This document shows, in pieces, positions 53,297 through 62,650 of a stretch of DNA of 64,000 nt. The translations under genes were made by a program, and so were the position numbers. The notes under the pieces were generated by a model. The model made no database searches and had not been told where the DNA came from. It saw only the letters and a program-made list of their open reading frames with translations. How positions within the stretch are numbered: the first letter of the stretch is position 1; the number at the start of each line of letters is the position of its first letter. Source of the stretch: Nitrospirota bacterium (lineage in GTDB: Bacteria; Nitrospirota; Leptospirillia; Leptospirillales; Leptospirillaceae); NCBI GenBank assembly GCA_021810805.1, contig JAJZHW010000002.1, positions 154,219-218,218 on the forward strand. The letters run 5' to 3'.

Positions 53297-53584
53297 TTAG
53301 CTCTGGGGGGACTTTTCTGCGGCCACCGACTGGCGAAAGGCCTTCCATCCTTCCTTTATCGCCTCGGAATAACGGTCCTTGCGTTCGGGAAACTCGGTGC
53401 GGATCTTTTCGAGTCCTTCGGCAAATTCCTCTTCGGCCTCGTCTTTGAGGGTGCGGACCTTTTCGCCGATCTTGCGGCGGGTTTCTGCGCCTGAGGCCGG
53501 GGCGAGCAAGACTCCCAGTGCGGCTCCCAGGGCAAGTCCTGTCAAAAAGAGAGCGAGTCCTGTATCATTTCTGTCGCTGGCCAT
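53297..53584 (-). CDS. YtxH-domain protein
   Basis: 95 residues. The N-terminal hydrophobic segment LALFLTGLALGAALGVLLAPASGAETRRKI (abridged, residues 10-39) ends in the LLAPxSGxETRxxI motif of YtxH proteins; a charged helical tail follows. These small membrane-associated proteins are linked to stress responses but lack a known activity. It overlaps the upstream DUF948 gene by 20 bases; the two form a common pair. Confidence 0.85.
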   Translation of the reverse strand: MASDRNDTGLALFLTGLALGAALGVLLAPASGAETRRKIGEKVRTLKDEAEEEFAEGLEKIRTEFPERKDRYSEAIKEGWKAFRQSVAAEKSPQS

Positions 53585-54023
53585 GGTCTGTCTCCTGTGG
53601 GGGGTTGGTGGGGGATGGGTCGGGGGCGAGAGCGGCCTTCTCCCGGCGAGCTAAGACCTCCCGAGCCCGGGCGATCCCGGCGGAAAGGCCCCGGGCGACC
53701 CGGAAGAGTCCCTGCCCTGCCGAGAGGGGGTTCTTGCCCCGAAGGACCGGGGAGAGAAAGGAGAGGATCGGGGAGCGGGTCAGGGCCTCGATCCTCTCCT
53801 CGAAGGTCCTGTAGCGCTCGGCCGTTTTCCTGACGACCGGCTCCACCTCGTCGGAGATCTTCCGGAGGTTCTCGACGAGGGGAATCGCCGAGCTCTCGAT
53901 CTTTTCGACGGCCTCTTCGATCCGGGCGAGAGTCTTGGTGAGGCGTACCAGAAAAAGAACGGCCGCTGCGACCAGAACGGCCGCCAGGATGACGAGAAAG
54001 AGAAGCGCCGTTTGTGTCTCCAT
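53565..54023 (-). CDS. DUF948-family membrane protein
   Basis: 152 residues from the ATG at 54023 (AAGGA upstream); the longer frame upstream is unsupported. One N-terminal helix (about 6-28, LLFLVILAAVLVAAAVLFLV) is followed by a long heptad-like helix (LTKTLARIEEAVEKIESSAIPLVENL), as in DUF948 proteins. The tail is basic and Pro-rich. It is divergent from the ABC transporter operon; the 196-base gap 54024-54219 contains only weak promoter-like sequences. Confidence 0.75.
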   Translation of the reverse strand: METQTALLFLVILAAVLVAAAVLFLVRLTKTLARIEEAVEKIESSAIPLVENLRKISDEVEPVVRKTAERYRTFEERIEALTRSPILSFLSPVLRGKNPLSAGQGLFRVARGLSAGIARAREVLARREKAALAPDPSPTNPPQETDHGQRQK

Positions 54024-54219
54024 GGTCGTCCTTGCTAAAGTGAGTTCATCGGATGAAAATCTCGTCCGGGTCGACGACCTCTGTCTTGGGGGGAAGACTC
54101 GTTTGCCCGGTGTTGTTTTGCCATTCCATCGTGAGGTTTTAAAAAAGAGTGACCGTCTTCTTATCCTACCGGATCGGCAGAATTTTTCAAGCCGGACGTT
54201 GTTGTCGGCGGGATCTCTC

Positions 54220-55932
54220 GTGACCCCCCCCTTCCTGCGCCGCCTCTCCTTCCTCTGGCCGACCCTTCTGGGGCTTGTGATCTTTTCGGGGGTGGTGCTG
54301 CTTTTTTCCCGGAGCGCCCCGTCGGGAGTTCCGGTGATCCCCCGGGAAGATCTCCGGGATCTTCCCGGCGACATCCTTCACTCCCTTTTGCGCCTTTTTC
54401 TGGCCTATCTCCTCTCCCTGGCCTTTGCGTATGCCTATGGACTTGCCGCCGCCCTCACCCGCCTGGGCCCCCGTCTGCTGATCCCGGTTCTGGACATCCT
54501 CCAGTCCATTCCCGTCCTGGGATTCTTTCCGGCGGTGGTGCTGGTGATGGTCCCCCTCTTCCCCTCCACGCGCCTGGGGGTGGAGGCGGCCTCGATCGTC
54601 CTGATCGCCACCAGCATGGCCTGGAACATGGCCTTTGCCGTCTACGAGTCGGTAAGGACGGCCCCCAAGGATCTGACCGATCTCTTCCGGGGGATCCGGG
54701 CCCCCGCCTGGCTCTGGGCCGCCCGTTTTCTCGTTCCGGTGACCCTGCCCAAGGTCGTCTACAACTCGGTTCTTTCCTGGACCGCGGGATGGTACTTCCT
54801 GATTGCCTGCGAGATGATCGCCCTGGGACCCGTCCACTACGAACTTCCCGGGTTGGGAAGCTTCCTGGTGGGAAGCACCGAAAAGGGCCACTTCGGCGAG
54901 GCCCTTCTGGGGATCGGGGCTCTGGTGGTGACCGTCATGGTCCTGGACCTTTTGGTCTTTCGTCCCTTTCTGGCCTGGTCCCACAACTTTCGGGTGGGAG
55001 AGGTCGAAAGCCATACCCCCCGGATCTCCTCCCCCGTCTACGACCTTTTGGCCGGCTCTTCATGGCTCGCTGGAGCCAGAGGCCAGCTCTCCGAGGCGGC
55101 GGCCGGTTTTTTCGGGAAGCTCGCGCGGGCTCCCCGGCGTCCGCCGCTTCCGAGCTCTCCGGCGCCAAGGCTTCTGGGGCTCCTGCTTTTGGGATTTTTT
55201 GGGGGATACCTCCTCACGGAGAGCCTTTACGCCGGAGTCCGGGTGGTCTCGGGATGGGTGGCCCAGGGGATCCCCTGGAAGAGCATGGCAGAGCTTCCGG
55301 CCGATCTTCTCTATTCCTCGCTGCGGCTTGTTGTGGCCTATCTCCTGAGTCTTCTCTGGACCCTGCCGGTGGCGTACTGGGTCTTCCGCACTCCGAGGCT
55401 CTCCCGGGTGGTCTTTCCTTTGGCCGAGGTCATGGCCTCGGTGCCGGCGACGGCGCTCTTTCCCTTCGTCATCGTCCTCGTGGTCACCCATCTTCACAGC
55501 ATGAACCTGGCCTCGATCCTCCTTCTCATGTCGGGGATGCAGTGGTATCTCCTGTTCAACCTTCTCTCGGGGGTGGGGACCTTCCCCGCGGAGCTCCGGG
55601 AGGTCTCGCTCACCTTCGGCATCCGTCAGGGGCTCTTTGTCCGGAAGGTCTTCCTTCCCTTCCTCCTTCCCTCTCTCGTTACCGGCTCCATCACCGCCTT
55701 CGGAGGGGGATGGAATGCCCTGATCGTCTCCGAGTATGTGGTGTATGCGAAGAAGGACTATGGCGTCTCGGGTCTGGGCGCCTTTCTCGACCGGGCCACC
55801 TACCAGGGTGCCCATCCCGTCCTCATTGTCTCGGCGCTCATGGTCATGACCGCCGCCGTAGTGGCGGCCAACCGCCTCTTCTGGGTCCCCCTCTACGAAC
55901 GGGTGACGCGGAGGTACAGCTATGACGCCTGA
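54220..55932 (+). CDS. Double-length ABC transporter permease (NitT/TauT-like)
   Basis: 570 residues if started at the GTG at 54220; a TTG pair at 54196-54201 and further in-frame codons are alternatives. It consists of two homologous permease halves (about 1-275 and 320-570), each with five or six membrane helices and an EAA-like loop (LFRGIRAPAWLWAARFLVPV; LTFGIRQGLFVRKVFLPFLL). Such proteins fuse the two permease subunits of nitrate/taurine/sulfonate-type importers. No periplasmic binding protein is encoded nearby, so the substrate cannot be named. It overlaps the ATPase gene by 11 bases. Confidence 0.82.
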   Translation: MTPPFLRRLSFLWPTLLGLVIFSGVVLLFSRSAPSGVPVIPREDLRDLPGDILHSLLRLFLAYLLSLAFAYAYGLAAALTRLGPRLLIPVLDILQSIPVLGFFPAVVLVMVPLFPSTRLGVEAASIVLIATSMAWNMAFAVYESVRTAPKDLTDLFRGIRAPAWLWAARFLVPVTLPKVVYNSVLSWTAGWYFLIACEMIALGPVHYELPGLGSFLVGSTEKGHFGEALLGIGALVVTVMVLDLLVFRPFLAWSHNFRVGEVESHTPRISSPVYDLLAGSSWLAGARGQLSEAAAGFFGKLARAPRRPPLPSSPAPRLLGLLLLGFFGGYLLTESLYAGVRVVSGWVAQGIPWKSMAELPADLLYSSLRLVVAYLLSLLWTLPVAYWVFRTPRLSRVVFPLAEVMASVPATALFPFVIVLVVTHLHSMNLASILLLMSGMQWYLLFNLLSGVGTFPAELREVSLTFGIRQGLFVRKVFLPFLLPSLVTGSITAFGGGWNALIVSEYVVYAKKDYGVSGLGAFLDRATYQGAHPVLIVSALMVMTAAVVAANRLFWVPLYERVTRRYSYDA

Positions 55933-56686
55933 TCCGTCTCCCTTTCTGTCCCTGCAGGATGTGGCCCGGGACTTTTCCCGGGACGGCCGCTTCTACCGCG
56001 CCATCGACAACCTTTCCCTCACGGTCGCGGAAGGCGAGTTCGTGGCTATCGTGGGGCCTTCGGGATGCGGCAAGAGCACCCTGCTCCGGATCCTTCAGGG
56101 GCTCATCGTTCCCTCGGCGGGCGAGGTCTTATACAAGGGAGATCCCCAGGAGGGGATCAACTCCGATATGGCGATGGTCTTTCAGGGATTTGCCCTTCTG
56201 CCCTGGCTTTCTGTCCGGGACAACGTGGCGCTGGGGCTGGTGGCTCGCGGACGATCGAAGGCGGAGATCGACCGGACCGTCTCTTTCTATATCGACAAGG
56301 TGGGTCTTGAAGGGTACGAGGAGGCCTACCCCCGGGAGCTCTCCGGGGGGATGAAACAGCGGGTGGGGCTGGCCCGGGCGCTGGCCATCGAACCCCGGAT
56401 CCTTCTCATGGACGAGCCCTTCTCGAACCTCGATGCCCTGACCTCCGTGACTCTCCGGGACGAGGTTCTCATGCTCTGGCAGGATCCGGAGATGCCGGTG
56501 CGCACCATCGTCATGGTGACCCATATTATCGAAGAGGCGCTTCTCATGGCCGACCGCGTCGTGGTTCTCTCCCGACGGCCCACCCATGTGGTGCGGGAGA
56601 TCCCGGTGGATCTGCCCCGGCCCAGAAACAGGAAACATCCGGACTTCGAACGTCTCTCGGACGAGATTTTCTCGCTGATTTCATGA
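55922..56686 (+). CDS. ABC transporter ATP-binding protein (NitT/TauT-like)
   Basis: 254 residues. Walker A is GPSGCGKST (near residue 43). The Q-loop is VFQGFALLPW, the signature LSGGMKQRVGLARAL, Walker B ILLMDEPFSNLDAL and the switch VTHIIEEALLMAD. This is the tauB/ssuB/nrtD type. The C-terminal extension usual in some relatives (AAA-associated domain) is absent because it is encoded by the next gene. Confidence 0.92.
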   Translation: MTPDPSPFLSLQDVARDFSRDGRFYRAIDNLSLTVAEGEFVAIVGPSGCGKSTLLRILQGLIVPSAGEVLYKGDPQEGINSDMAMVFQGFALLPWLSVRDNVALGLVARGRSKAEIDRTVSFYIDKVGLEGYEEAYPRELSGGMKQRVGLARALAIEPRILLMDEPFSNLDALTSVTLRDEVLMLWQDPEMPVRTIVMVTHIIEEALLMADRVVVLSRRPTHVVREIPVDLPRPRNRKHPDFERLSDEIFSLIS

Positions 56687-56756
56687 CGGGAGCGATCGAA
56701 GGATTTTCGACGGATCGAACGGGGCGGAGCGTTACAACAACCCAAGGAGGATGGTG

Positions 56757-57239
56757 ATGGAAGGCGAATCGGAGCCTTATACGGGGATAAGCCGGATCGT
56801 GGGGCTTCTCAAGATCCTGAAAGAGAAGGGAGGAACCTCCGACCTCTACCAGCTCGGCCTGGACCTCCACCTCGATCTGGGAGAGGAGCTCCAGATTGTG
56901 CGGGCGGCCGAATCCTTGGGCTTTGTCGTCACTCCCGAGAGCGATATTGCCCTGACTCACCTGGGGGAGGCACTGCTCGAGAAGGATATCAATGGCCGCA
57001 AGACGGCGTTGAGGGAGCGCCTTCTCACCCTTCCTCTTTTTTCCACGGTTCTCTCCTGGCTTGCGGCCGAAAAAAACGAAAGCCTTTCCGAAGAGGAGGT
57101 GAAGCACCGGTTGGGAGAGAGCTTCCCCTCCGAGGATGTGGACGGATCCTTCTCCGTTTTGGTCAACTGGGGGCGCTACGCGGAGCTTCTCGGGTATTCT
57201 GCCTCCCGGGAGGAGCTCTATATCGACAGGGGGGAGTGA
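56757..57239 (+). CDS. Stand-alone AAA-associated C-terminal domain protein
   Basis: 160 residues from the ATG at 56757, with AAGGAGG 6 bases upstream (the ATG at 56751 touches the ribosome site). The pattern VGLLKILKEKGGTSDLYQLG, then VRAAESLGFVVTPESDIALT, LTHLGEALLEKDINGRKTAL and LVNWGRYAELLGYS matches the AAA_assoc_C domain normally fused to the C-terminus of nitrate/sulfonate-type ABC ATPases. It is winged-helix-like. It follows its presumed partner ATPase by 70 bases and probably regulates it. Confidence 0.8.
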   Translation: MEGESEPYTGISRIVGLLKILKEKGGTSDLYQLGLDLHLDLGEELQIVRAAESLGFVVTPESDIALTHLGEALLEKDINGRKTALRERLLTLPLFSTVLSWLAAEKNESLSEEEVKHRLGESFPSEDVDGSFSVLVNWGRYAELLGYSASREELYIDRGE

Positions 57240-57249
57240 GTCCGGAACT

Positions 57250-57483
57250 CTACTTCTGAAGGAGTTGGCGCTTTTCCTCTTCGAGGGCGGTGATCCGGTG
57301 GCGGAAGGCGACGATCTGGGCGTCGATCTCGGCGAGCCTCTCCACAGGGGAGAGGACGGCCGGGTCCGGGTTTTCGGCCTTGCGCCGCTTGCGGTCGGAC
57401 ACGTAGAACAGAAATCCCACGACGGTGAGGGCCGTCAGGATGATGGTGGCATAGAGGAAGAGATGGTAGAGAGACTGATCCAT
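57250..57483 (-). CDS. Small membrane protein with coiled-coil tail
   Basis: 77 residues from the ATG at 57483; an upstream in-frame ATG would add 7 residues. One helix (about 8-30, FLYATIILTALTVVGFLFYV) leads to a basic patch (SDRKRRK) and a C-terminal heptad helix (AEIDAQIVAFRHRITALEEEKRQLL). It is alone on the minus strand between the ABC operon and dprA. Family not recognised. Confidence 0.6.
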   Translation of the reverse strand: MDQSLYHLFLYATIILTALTVVGFLFYVSDRKRRKAENPDPAVLSPVERLAEIDAQIVAFRHRITALEEEKRQLLQK

Positions 57484-57602
57484 GGCGGCTCCTGTGGATG
57501 GCATCCGGAGGGGGATCGAAAATTTGCGGGGGGAAGGAGATCCCCTTCCCTTTATTCTACCTGCCCGCCGCCCCTTCCCTCAATCCTTGAGGCGTCTCCT
57601 TT

Positions 57603-58490
57603 ATGGGCGTGAGTGGTCCGGTCGCTGTGTCGGCCCCACTGGAGAGGGGGGAGGAAGCATTCCTTTTCGGGCTGGCCCATCTCGCGGAGCTCGAGAGCCT
57701 GGCCCGCAAGAGGCGTCTTCGGGAGGAGCCCCGGGAAGATCTGCGAAGGGCCCGGGATCGGATCCTCGCCTCCCTTTCCTCTCGGGAGAGAGCTCTTCTG
57801 GAGGAGGGTCTGACCCGTCTCCTTGACAAGGCCGAACGGCTTGGGCTTAAGATGATGCATCCGGGGCATCCCGACTATCCTGTGCGGCTCGGAACCCTTG
57901 CCACTCCCCCTTTTTTCCTGTTTTTTCGCGGGGAAGTGGCCGTTCTCGATCGGCCGCTTGTCGCCGTGGTGGGGGCCCGGGAGGCAGGGCGCGAGGCCCT
58001 CATCGAGGTGACCGCCCTGGCCCGGAACCTTTCGGAGGCAGGCTTTCGGGTGGTCTCTGGGCTGGCCCGGGGCGTGGATGCCGCCGCCCACCGAGGGGCC
58101 CTGGAGGCGCAATGTGCCACCGTGGCCGTCGTCGGGACGGGGCTCGACCGGGTCTATCCTCCGGAGCACCGGGAGCTCGGGCAGGAGATCGAACGGACGG
58201 GGGGACTCATCCTGTCGGAGTTTCCGCCCGGGTCGGGGCCCGACGGCTGGCACTTTCCCCACCGCAACCGGATCGTGGCTGGCCTTTCCCTGGCGGTGAT
58301 CGCCGGGCCCCACCGACGGCGCTCGGGAACGTACATCACGGCCCGCATCGCCCTCGAAGAGGGCCGGGAGCTCCTGATCTTCGATCGGGGGGCCCGGGGA
58401 TGGGAGCGGGAAGGTCCCGCCCTTCTTGAAGGAGAGGGAGCCCGGAGGGCCAATTCGGCCGAAGAGGTTCTGACGGCTCTTCTTTCCTGA
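57603..58490 (+). CDS. dprA: DNA-processing protein DprA
   Basis: 295 residues. The Rossmann-like core has VAVVGAREAGREALIEV near residue 120, VSGLARGVDAAAHRGAL near 149 and the GTGLDRVYPPEHREL loop near 180, then ILSEFPPG and FPHRNRIVAGLSLAVIAG. DprA loads RecA on incoming single-stranded DNA in transformation. The C-terminal winged helix present in some relatives is short or missing. It precedes topA, a common neighbour. Confidence 0.92.
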   Translation: MGVSGPVAVSAPLERGEEAFLFGLAHLAELESLARKRRLREEPREDLRRARDRILASLSSRERALLEEGLTRLLDKAERLGLKMMHPGHPDYPVRLGTLATPPFFLFFRGEVAVLDRPLVAVVGAREAGREALIEVTALARNLSEAGFRVVSGLARGVDAAAHRGALEAQCATVAVVGTGLDRVYPPEHRELGQEIERTGGLILSEFPPGSGPDGWHFPHRNRIVAGLSLAVIAGPHRRRSGTYITARIALEEGRELLIFDRGARGWEREGPALLEGEGARRANSAEEVLTALLS

Positions 58491-58658
58491 TCCCCTCCCT
58501 TTCCTTTTTCCCTCCGCCTCCGTTGGCCCCGTTTTCCCGGCCCCCTTCGGGCGGGTCGGGCCGGAGATCCTCCGGCCGTGTTTTTTTACTTTCCCGCATT
58601 CCGGGAAAGACAGAGCCCGATGGGCCTCGTCTCTCATTTTTCCGAAAGGGTTCGATTC

Positions 58659-61256
58659 GTGACCGTGACTCGCAAGTCCGCCAAAAAAACCACAGGCGCC
58701 CGCTCCACCCGGGGAACATCTGCTCCCTCCACCGAGAAAGCCTCTCCCCGGAAAAAGGCCGTTACCCCCAGTGACGGGAGCCCCGCCTCCGGACGCGGGG
58801 GAACCCTCATCGTGGTGGAGTCTCCCACCAAGGCCCGGACTCTGACCCGCATATTGGGGCCGGACTACCGGGTGAAGGCCAGCGTCGGCCACCTCAAGGA
58901 TCTGCCGGCCTCGAGGATCGGGGTGGATGTCGACCGCGACTACGAGCTCGAGTTTGAGGTCTCCGAAGGGAAGAAAAAGGTTCTCGACGAGATTCGCCAG
59001 GCGGCCCGGGGGGCTCGGGAGATCTATCTCGCCTCCGACCCCGACCGGGAGGGGGAGGCCATCGCCTACCACATCGCCAGCGAACTCGCCTCCCTCAAAA
59101 AGCCGATCCGCCGGGTTCTGGTCCACGAGCTGACCCCCCGCGGGATCGCCCAGGCCCTGGAGCATCCCGGGGAGATCGATCTCCACAAGGTCGATGCCCA
59201 GAAGGCCCGTCGGGCCCTGGACCGCATTGTGGGATACTCCCTGTCGCCCCTCCTCTGGGATCGGGTGCGGCGGGGGCTCTCCGCCGGGCGCGTCCAGTCG
59301 GTGGCGGTCCGTCTTGTCTGCGACCGGGAAAACGAGATCAATGCCTTCGTTCCGGTGGAGTACTGGACGATCCTTCAGAGCTTTCACCCGGCCGAATCCG
59401 GGCGGGAAGGCGACGTGTTCGAGGCGAAGCTCGACCGGATCGCCGGCGAAAAGGCCGAGATCGGAAGCGAAAAAGAGGCCCAGGCCGTTCTGAAGAGGCT
59501 CTCGGAGGAATCCTTCCGTATCGGAAGCGTCTCTGCCGACGAAAAGAAGCGCCAGCCCTCTCCCCCGCTCACCACCAGCCGCCTCCAGCAGGAAGGGGCC
59601 CGGAGATTCCGCTTTCCGGCCAAGAAGACGATGCAGGTGGCCCAGAAGCTCTATGAGGGGGTGGAGATCCCGGGTCAGGGTCTCACGGGTCTCATCACCT
59701 ACATGAGAACCGACTCCATCCGTCTGGCCCCGGAGGCCCAGGAGATGGCCCGGGACTATATCCGGAAGCACTACCCCAAGGGTCTTCCCTCCAAGAGCCC
59801 CGTCTACCGAAACAAGAAAGGGATCCAGGATGCCCACGAGGCGATCCGACCCACCGACGTGACCCGTACCCCCGAGTCCCTCTCCTCCGTCCTCGACCGG
59901 GACCTCCTTCGGGTCTACCAGCTCATCTGGCAGAACTTTGTCGAGTCCCAGATGCTCCCGGCCCGCTACCTCCAGACCACCGTCATCGTGGAGGGGGATC
60001 GGGAGGACAGCTTCCGGGCCACCGGCCGCCGCATGCTCGATCCGGGTTTTCTGGCCGTTCGCGGCGCGCGGTCCAAGAGTTCGTCTGCCGCCAACAAGAA
60101 CGACGAGGAGGATGAGGGCGCCGACGAGGAAGAGGCCGAACTTCCGCTTCTCGTCGAGGGAGAGGGCGTCGTGGCCTCCGCCCCTCCGGACGCCTCGCAG
60201 CACTTCACCCAGCCGCCTCCCCGCTACAACGAGGCCTCCCTGATCCGGGAGCTCGAGGAAAAGGGAATCGGCCGCCCCAGCACCTACGCCACCATCATGA
60301 CCACCATCCTTGACCGGGAGTATGTGGAGAAAAAGGAAAATCGCTTCTATCCCACCGAGCTTGGCCAGACGGTCAATCGCCTTCTGGTGGACAGCTTCCC
60401 CGATCTTCTGAACGTGGCCTTTACCGCCCGCATGGAGGAAGAGCTCGACGCGGTGGAGGAGGGGGACAAGGTCTATCGGGAGGCCGTCGACGATTTCTAT
60501 CGTCCCTTTTCGGCGGAGCTCGGCCGGGCCAAGGGCGGGGGGATGACCAATCTCAAGGCCAAGAGCGAGCCCACGGACATTCCCTGTCCGGTCTGCGGCA
60601 CCCTCATGGTCAAGAAGTGGGGACGGCACGGGGCCTATCTGGCCTGCGGAAACTATCCGGCCTGCAAGACGACCCGAAACATCGTCCAGACGGAAGCGGG
60701 GCTGGCCCCCGAAGTCCTGCCCGAAGCCCCCGGAGAGGTCTGCCAGACCTGCGGCAAGCCCATGATCGTCCGGAAGGGGCGGTTCGGGACTTTCCTGGCC
60801 TGCAGCGACTATCCGGCCTGCAAGACCACCCGTCCCTGGCCTCCCAAGGGAGCGGCCGCCGCTCCGGTGGCCCTTCCGGCCGACATCCCTCCCTGCCCCG
60901 TCTGCGGAGGGGCGATGGTGGTGAAGAGCGGTCGCTTCGGAAGCTTTCTCTCCTGCGCGAACTATCCGGCCTGCAAGACGACCCGCCCGCTTCCCACCGG
61001 GATACGGTGCACCCGTCCCGGCTGCGACGGGGAGATCGTCCCCCGCCGCGGCAAGCGGGGGATCTTCTACGGCTGCAGCCGCTACCCGGAATGCGACCGG
61101 ACCTATCCGGGACGCCCGGTGGCCCGGCCCTGTCCCTCCTGCGGCCATGCCTTCCTGATGGAGAAAAAGGTGGGCGGGAAGATCCGGCTCGTCTGTCCGG
61201 AGAAGGACTGCGGGTATGAGGCCCCCGAGGGAGAGGATACGGGGACATCCCCGTGA
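58659..61256 (+). CDS. topA: DNA topoisomerase I
   Basis: 865 residues from the GTG at 58659 (AAAGGG upstream); the frame is open from 58578 with an ATG at 58620. A basic low-complexity head of about 45 residues precedes the TOPRIM domain (IVVESPTKARTLTRIL; SDPDREGEAIAYH). The catalytic tyrosine is Tyr348 in LITYMRTDS. The tail has five Cys4 zinc elements, three of which repeat NYPACKTTR or DYPACKTTR. It relaxes negative supercoils. It overlaps trmFO by 4 bases. Confidence 0.96.
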   Translation: MTVTRKSAKKTTGARSTRGTSAPSTEKASPRKKAVTPSDGSPASGRGGTLIVVESPTKARTLTRILGPDYRVKASVGHLKDLPASRIGVDVDRDYELEFEVSEGKKKVLDEIRQAARGAREIYLASDPDREGEAIAYHIASELASLKKPIRRVLVHELTPRGIAQALEHPGEIDLHKVDAQKARRALDRIVGYSLSPLLWDRVRRGLSAGRVQSVAVRLVCDRENEINAFVPVEYWTILQSFHPAESGREGDVFEAKLDRIAGEKAEIGSEKEAQAVLKRLSEESFRIGSVSADEKKRQPSPPLTTSRLQQEGARRFRFPAKKTMQVAQKLYEGVEIPGQGLTGLITYMRTDSIRLAPEAQEMARDYIRKHYPKGLPSKSPVYRNKKGIQDAHEAIRPTDVTRTPESLSSVLDRDLLRVYQLIWQNFVESQMLPARYLQTTVIVEGDREDSFRATGRRMLDPGFLAVRGARSKSSSAANKNDEEDEGADEEEAELPLLVEGEGVVASAPPDASQHFTQPPPRYNEASLIRELEEKGIGRPSTYATIMTTILDREYVEKKENRFYPTELGQTVNRLLVDSFPDLLNVAFTARMEEELDAVEEGDKVYREAVDDFYRPFSAELGRAKGGGMTNLKAKSEPTDIPCPVCGTLMVKKWGRHGAYLACGNYPACKTTRNIVQTEAGLAPEVLPEAPGEVCQTCGKPMIVRKGRFGTFLACSDYPACKTTRPWPPKGAAAAPVALPADIPPCPVCGGAMVVKSGRFGSFLSCANYPACKTTRPLPTGIRCTRPGCDGEIVPRRGKRGIFYGCSRYPECDRTYPGRPVARPCPSCGHAFLMEKKVGGKIRLVCPEKDCGYEAPEGEDTGTSP

Positions 61257-62650
61257 GCGGCTTCCGGGTGACGGTGGCGGGGGGAGGCTTGGCCGGAACG
61301 GAGGCGGCCCTTTCCCTTGCTGCGGCCGGAGTTTCGGTGGACCTCTTCGAAATGCGGCCGAAGACCATGACCGGTGCCCATCGCACGGGAGGGCTCTCCG
61401 AGCTCGTCTGCTCGAACTCTCTCAAAAGCCTCGATCCCGGGACGGCGCATGGTCTGCTCAAGGAGGAGCTTCTCAAGATGGGTTCGTTCGTTCTCGAGGC
61501 GGCCCTGGAATGCCGGATCCCGGGGGGAGGGGCCCTCGTGGTGGACCGGGAGCGGTTTTCGGAGAGGATGACCCGGGCGGTGGAGAGCTCGCCGGGAATT
61601 ACCCTCCATCGGGACCGGGTGGACCAGATTCCCGCCGACCGCCCCCTGGTCCTTGCCACCGGCCCCCTCACCCATCCCGACCTGGCCCGGGCGCTGGAGG
61701 AGGCCATCGGCTGCGACCGGCTCTCCTTCTACGATGCCATCAGCCCGGTGGTGGAGGCGGCCTCTCTCGACTTTGCCCCCCTGTTCCGGGGAGATCGCTG
61801 GGGAGAGCCGGGAACGGGGGACTATGTGAACGTGCCCCTCGATGCCGAGCTCTACCGTCAACTCTGCGACGATCTGGTGGCCGGGGAGCGGGTCCCTCCC
61901 CACGAGGGGGTCGAGGACCGACCCGAGGTTCTTCGGGCCTTTGAGGCCTGCCAGCCGGTGGAGTCCCTGGCCGATACCGGTCCCGAGACGCTGGCCTTTG
62001 GCCCCCTTCGTCCGGTGGGGCTCGTCGATCCCCGGACGGGAAAGATCCCCCACGCGGTGGTCCAGCTTCGGGCCGAAAACCGGGAGGAGACGGCCTACAA
62101 TCTGGTGGGGTTCCAGACAAAGCTCAAGTATTCCGAGCAGGACCGGATCTTTCGCAAGCTTCCGGGGTTTGCCAATGCCGTCTTTCTCCGGTACGGATCC
62201 CTCCACCGGAACACCTTCCTCGATGCTCCCCGGGTTCTCTCTCCGGACCTGTCTCTTCGCGCCCTTCCCGGGGTCTATCCCACGGGGCAGATGATGGGGG
62301 TCGAGGGGTACACCGAATCGGTGGCCCTGGGGCGGCTGACCGCACTTCTGCTTGCCCCCGGACCCCCTCTGACACTGCCTCCGGCCGAATCGGCCTTGGG
62401 GGCCCTGGTCCGGGCCCTGGTTCCGGGGGCCTATCGGGACGAGGGGGTCGCTCCCGGACCCGAAGAGACCGGGCGATTTTCCCCGGTCAATCTCCACTTT
62501 GGTCTCTTTCCTCCGGCGGGGCGCATCCGGGGGGGAAAGAGCGAGAGGCGAAAGGTGATCGCCATGCGGGCCCGAGAGGCCTTTGATCGCTGGTGGGGGG
62601 AGGTGGCCTCCCGCCGGGAGGTCCGGCCGCCTCTGTCGATGGAGGTGTGA
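61253..62650 (+). CDS. trmFO: Methylene-THF-dependent tRNA (U54) methyltransferase
   Basis: 465 residues, GTG start in a GTGA overlap. The FAD site is VAGGGLAGTEAALSLA (residues 8-23). GAHRTGGLSELVCSNSLKS near 41 and YPTGQMMGVEGYTES near 340 are hallmarks of TrmFO (Gid). It makes ribothymidine at position 54 of tRNA using methylene-THF, unlike SAM-dependent TrmA. topA-trmFO-xerC is a frequent order. It overlaps xerC by one base. Confidence 0.95.
   Translation: MSGFRVTVAGGGLAGTEAALSLAAAGVSVDLFEMRPKTMTGAHRTGGLSELVCSNSLKSLDPGTAHGLLKEELLKMGSFVLEAALECRIPGGGALVVDRERFSERMTRAVESSPGITLHRDRVDQIPADRPLVLATGPLTHPDLARALEEAIGCDRLSFYDAISPVVEAASLDFAPLFRGDRWGEPGTGDYVNVPLDAELYRQLCDDLVAGERVPPHEGVEDRPEVLRAFEACQPVESLADTGPETLAFGPLRPVGLVDPRTGKIPHAVVQLRAENREETAYNLVGFQTKLKYSEQDRIFRKLPGFANAVFLRYGSLHRNTFLDAPRVLSPDLSLRALPGVYPTGQMMGVEGYTESVALGRLTALLLAPGPPLTLPPAESALGALVRALVPGAYRDEGVAPGPEETGRFSPVNLHFGLFPPAGRIRGGKSERRKVIAMRAREAFDRWWGEVASRREVRPPLSMEV

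Noticed and set aside
53935..54219. N-terminal extension of the ABC permease from 53935
   Set aside because: It runs antisense through the DUF948 gene and is Arg/Thr-rich, unlike a membrane protein start.
57552..61148. 1198-codon open frame on the minus strand
   Set aside because: It lies opposite topA and dprA, whose motifs are unmistakable. Its translation is low-complexity Gly/Arg/Pro without domains. It is a by-product of high GC.
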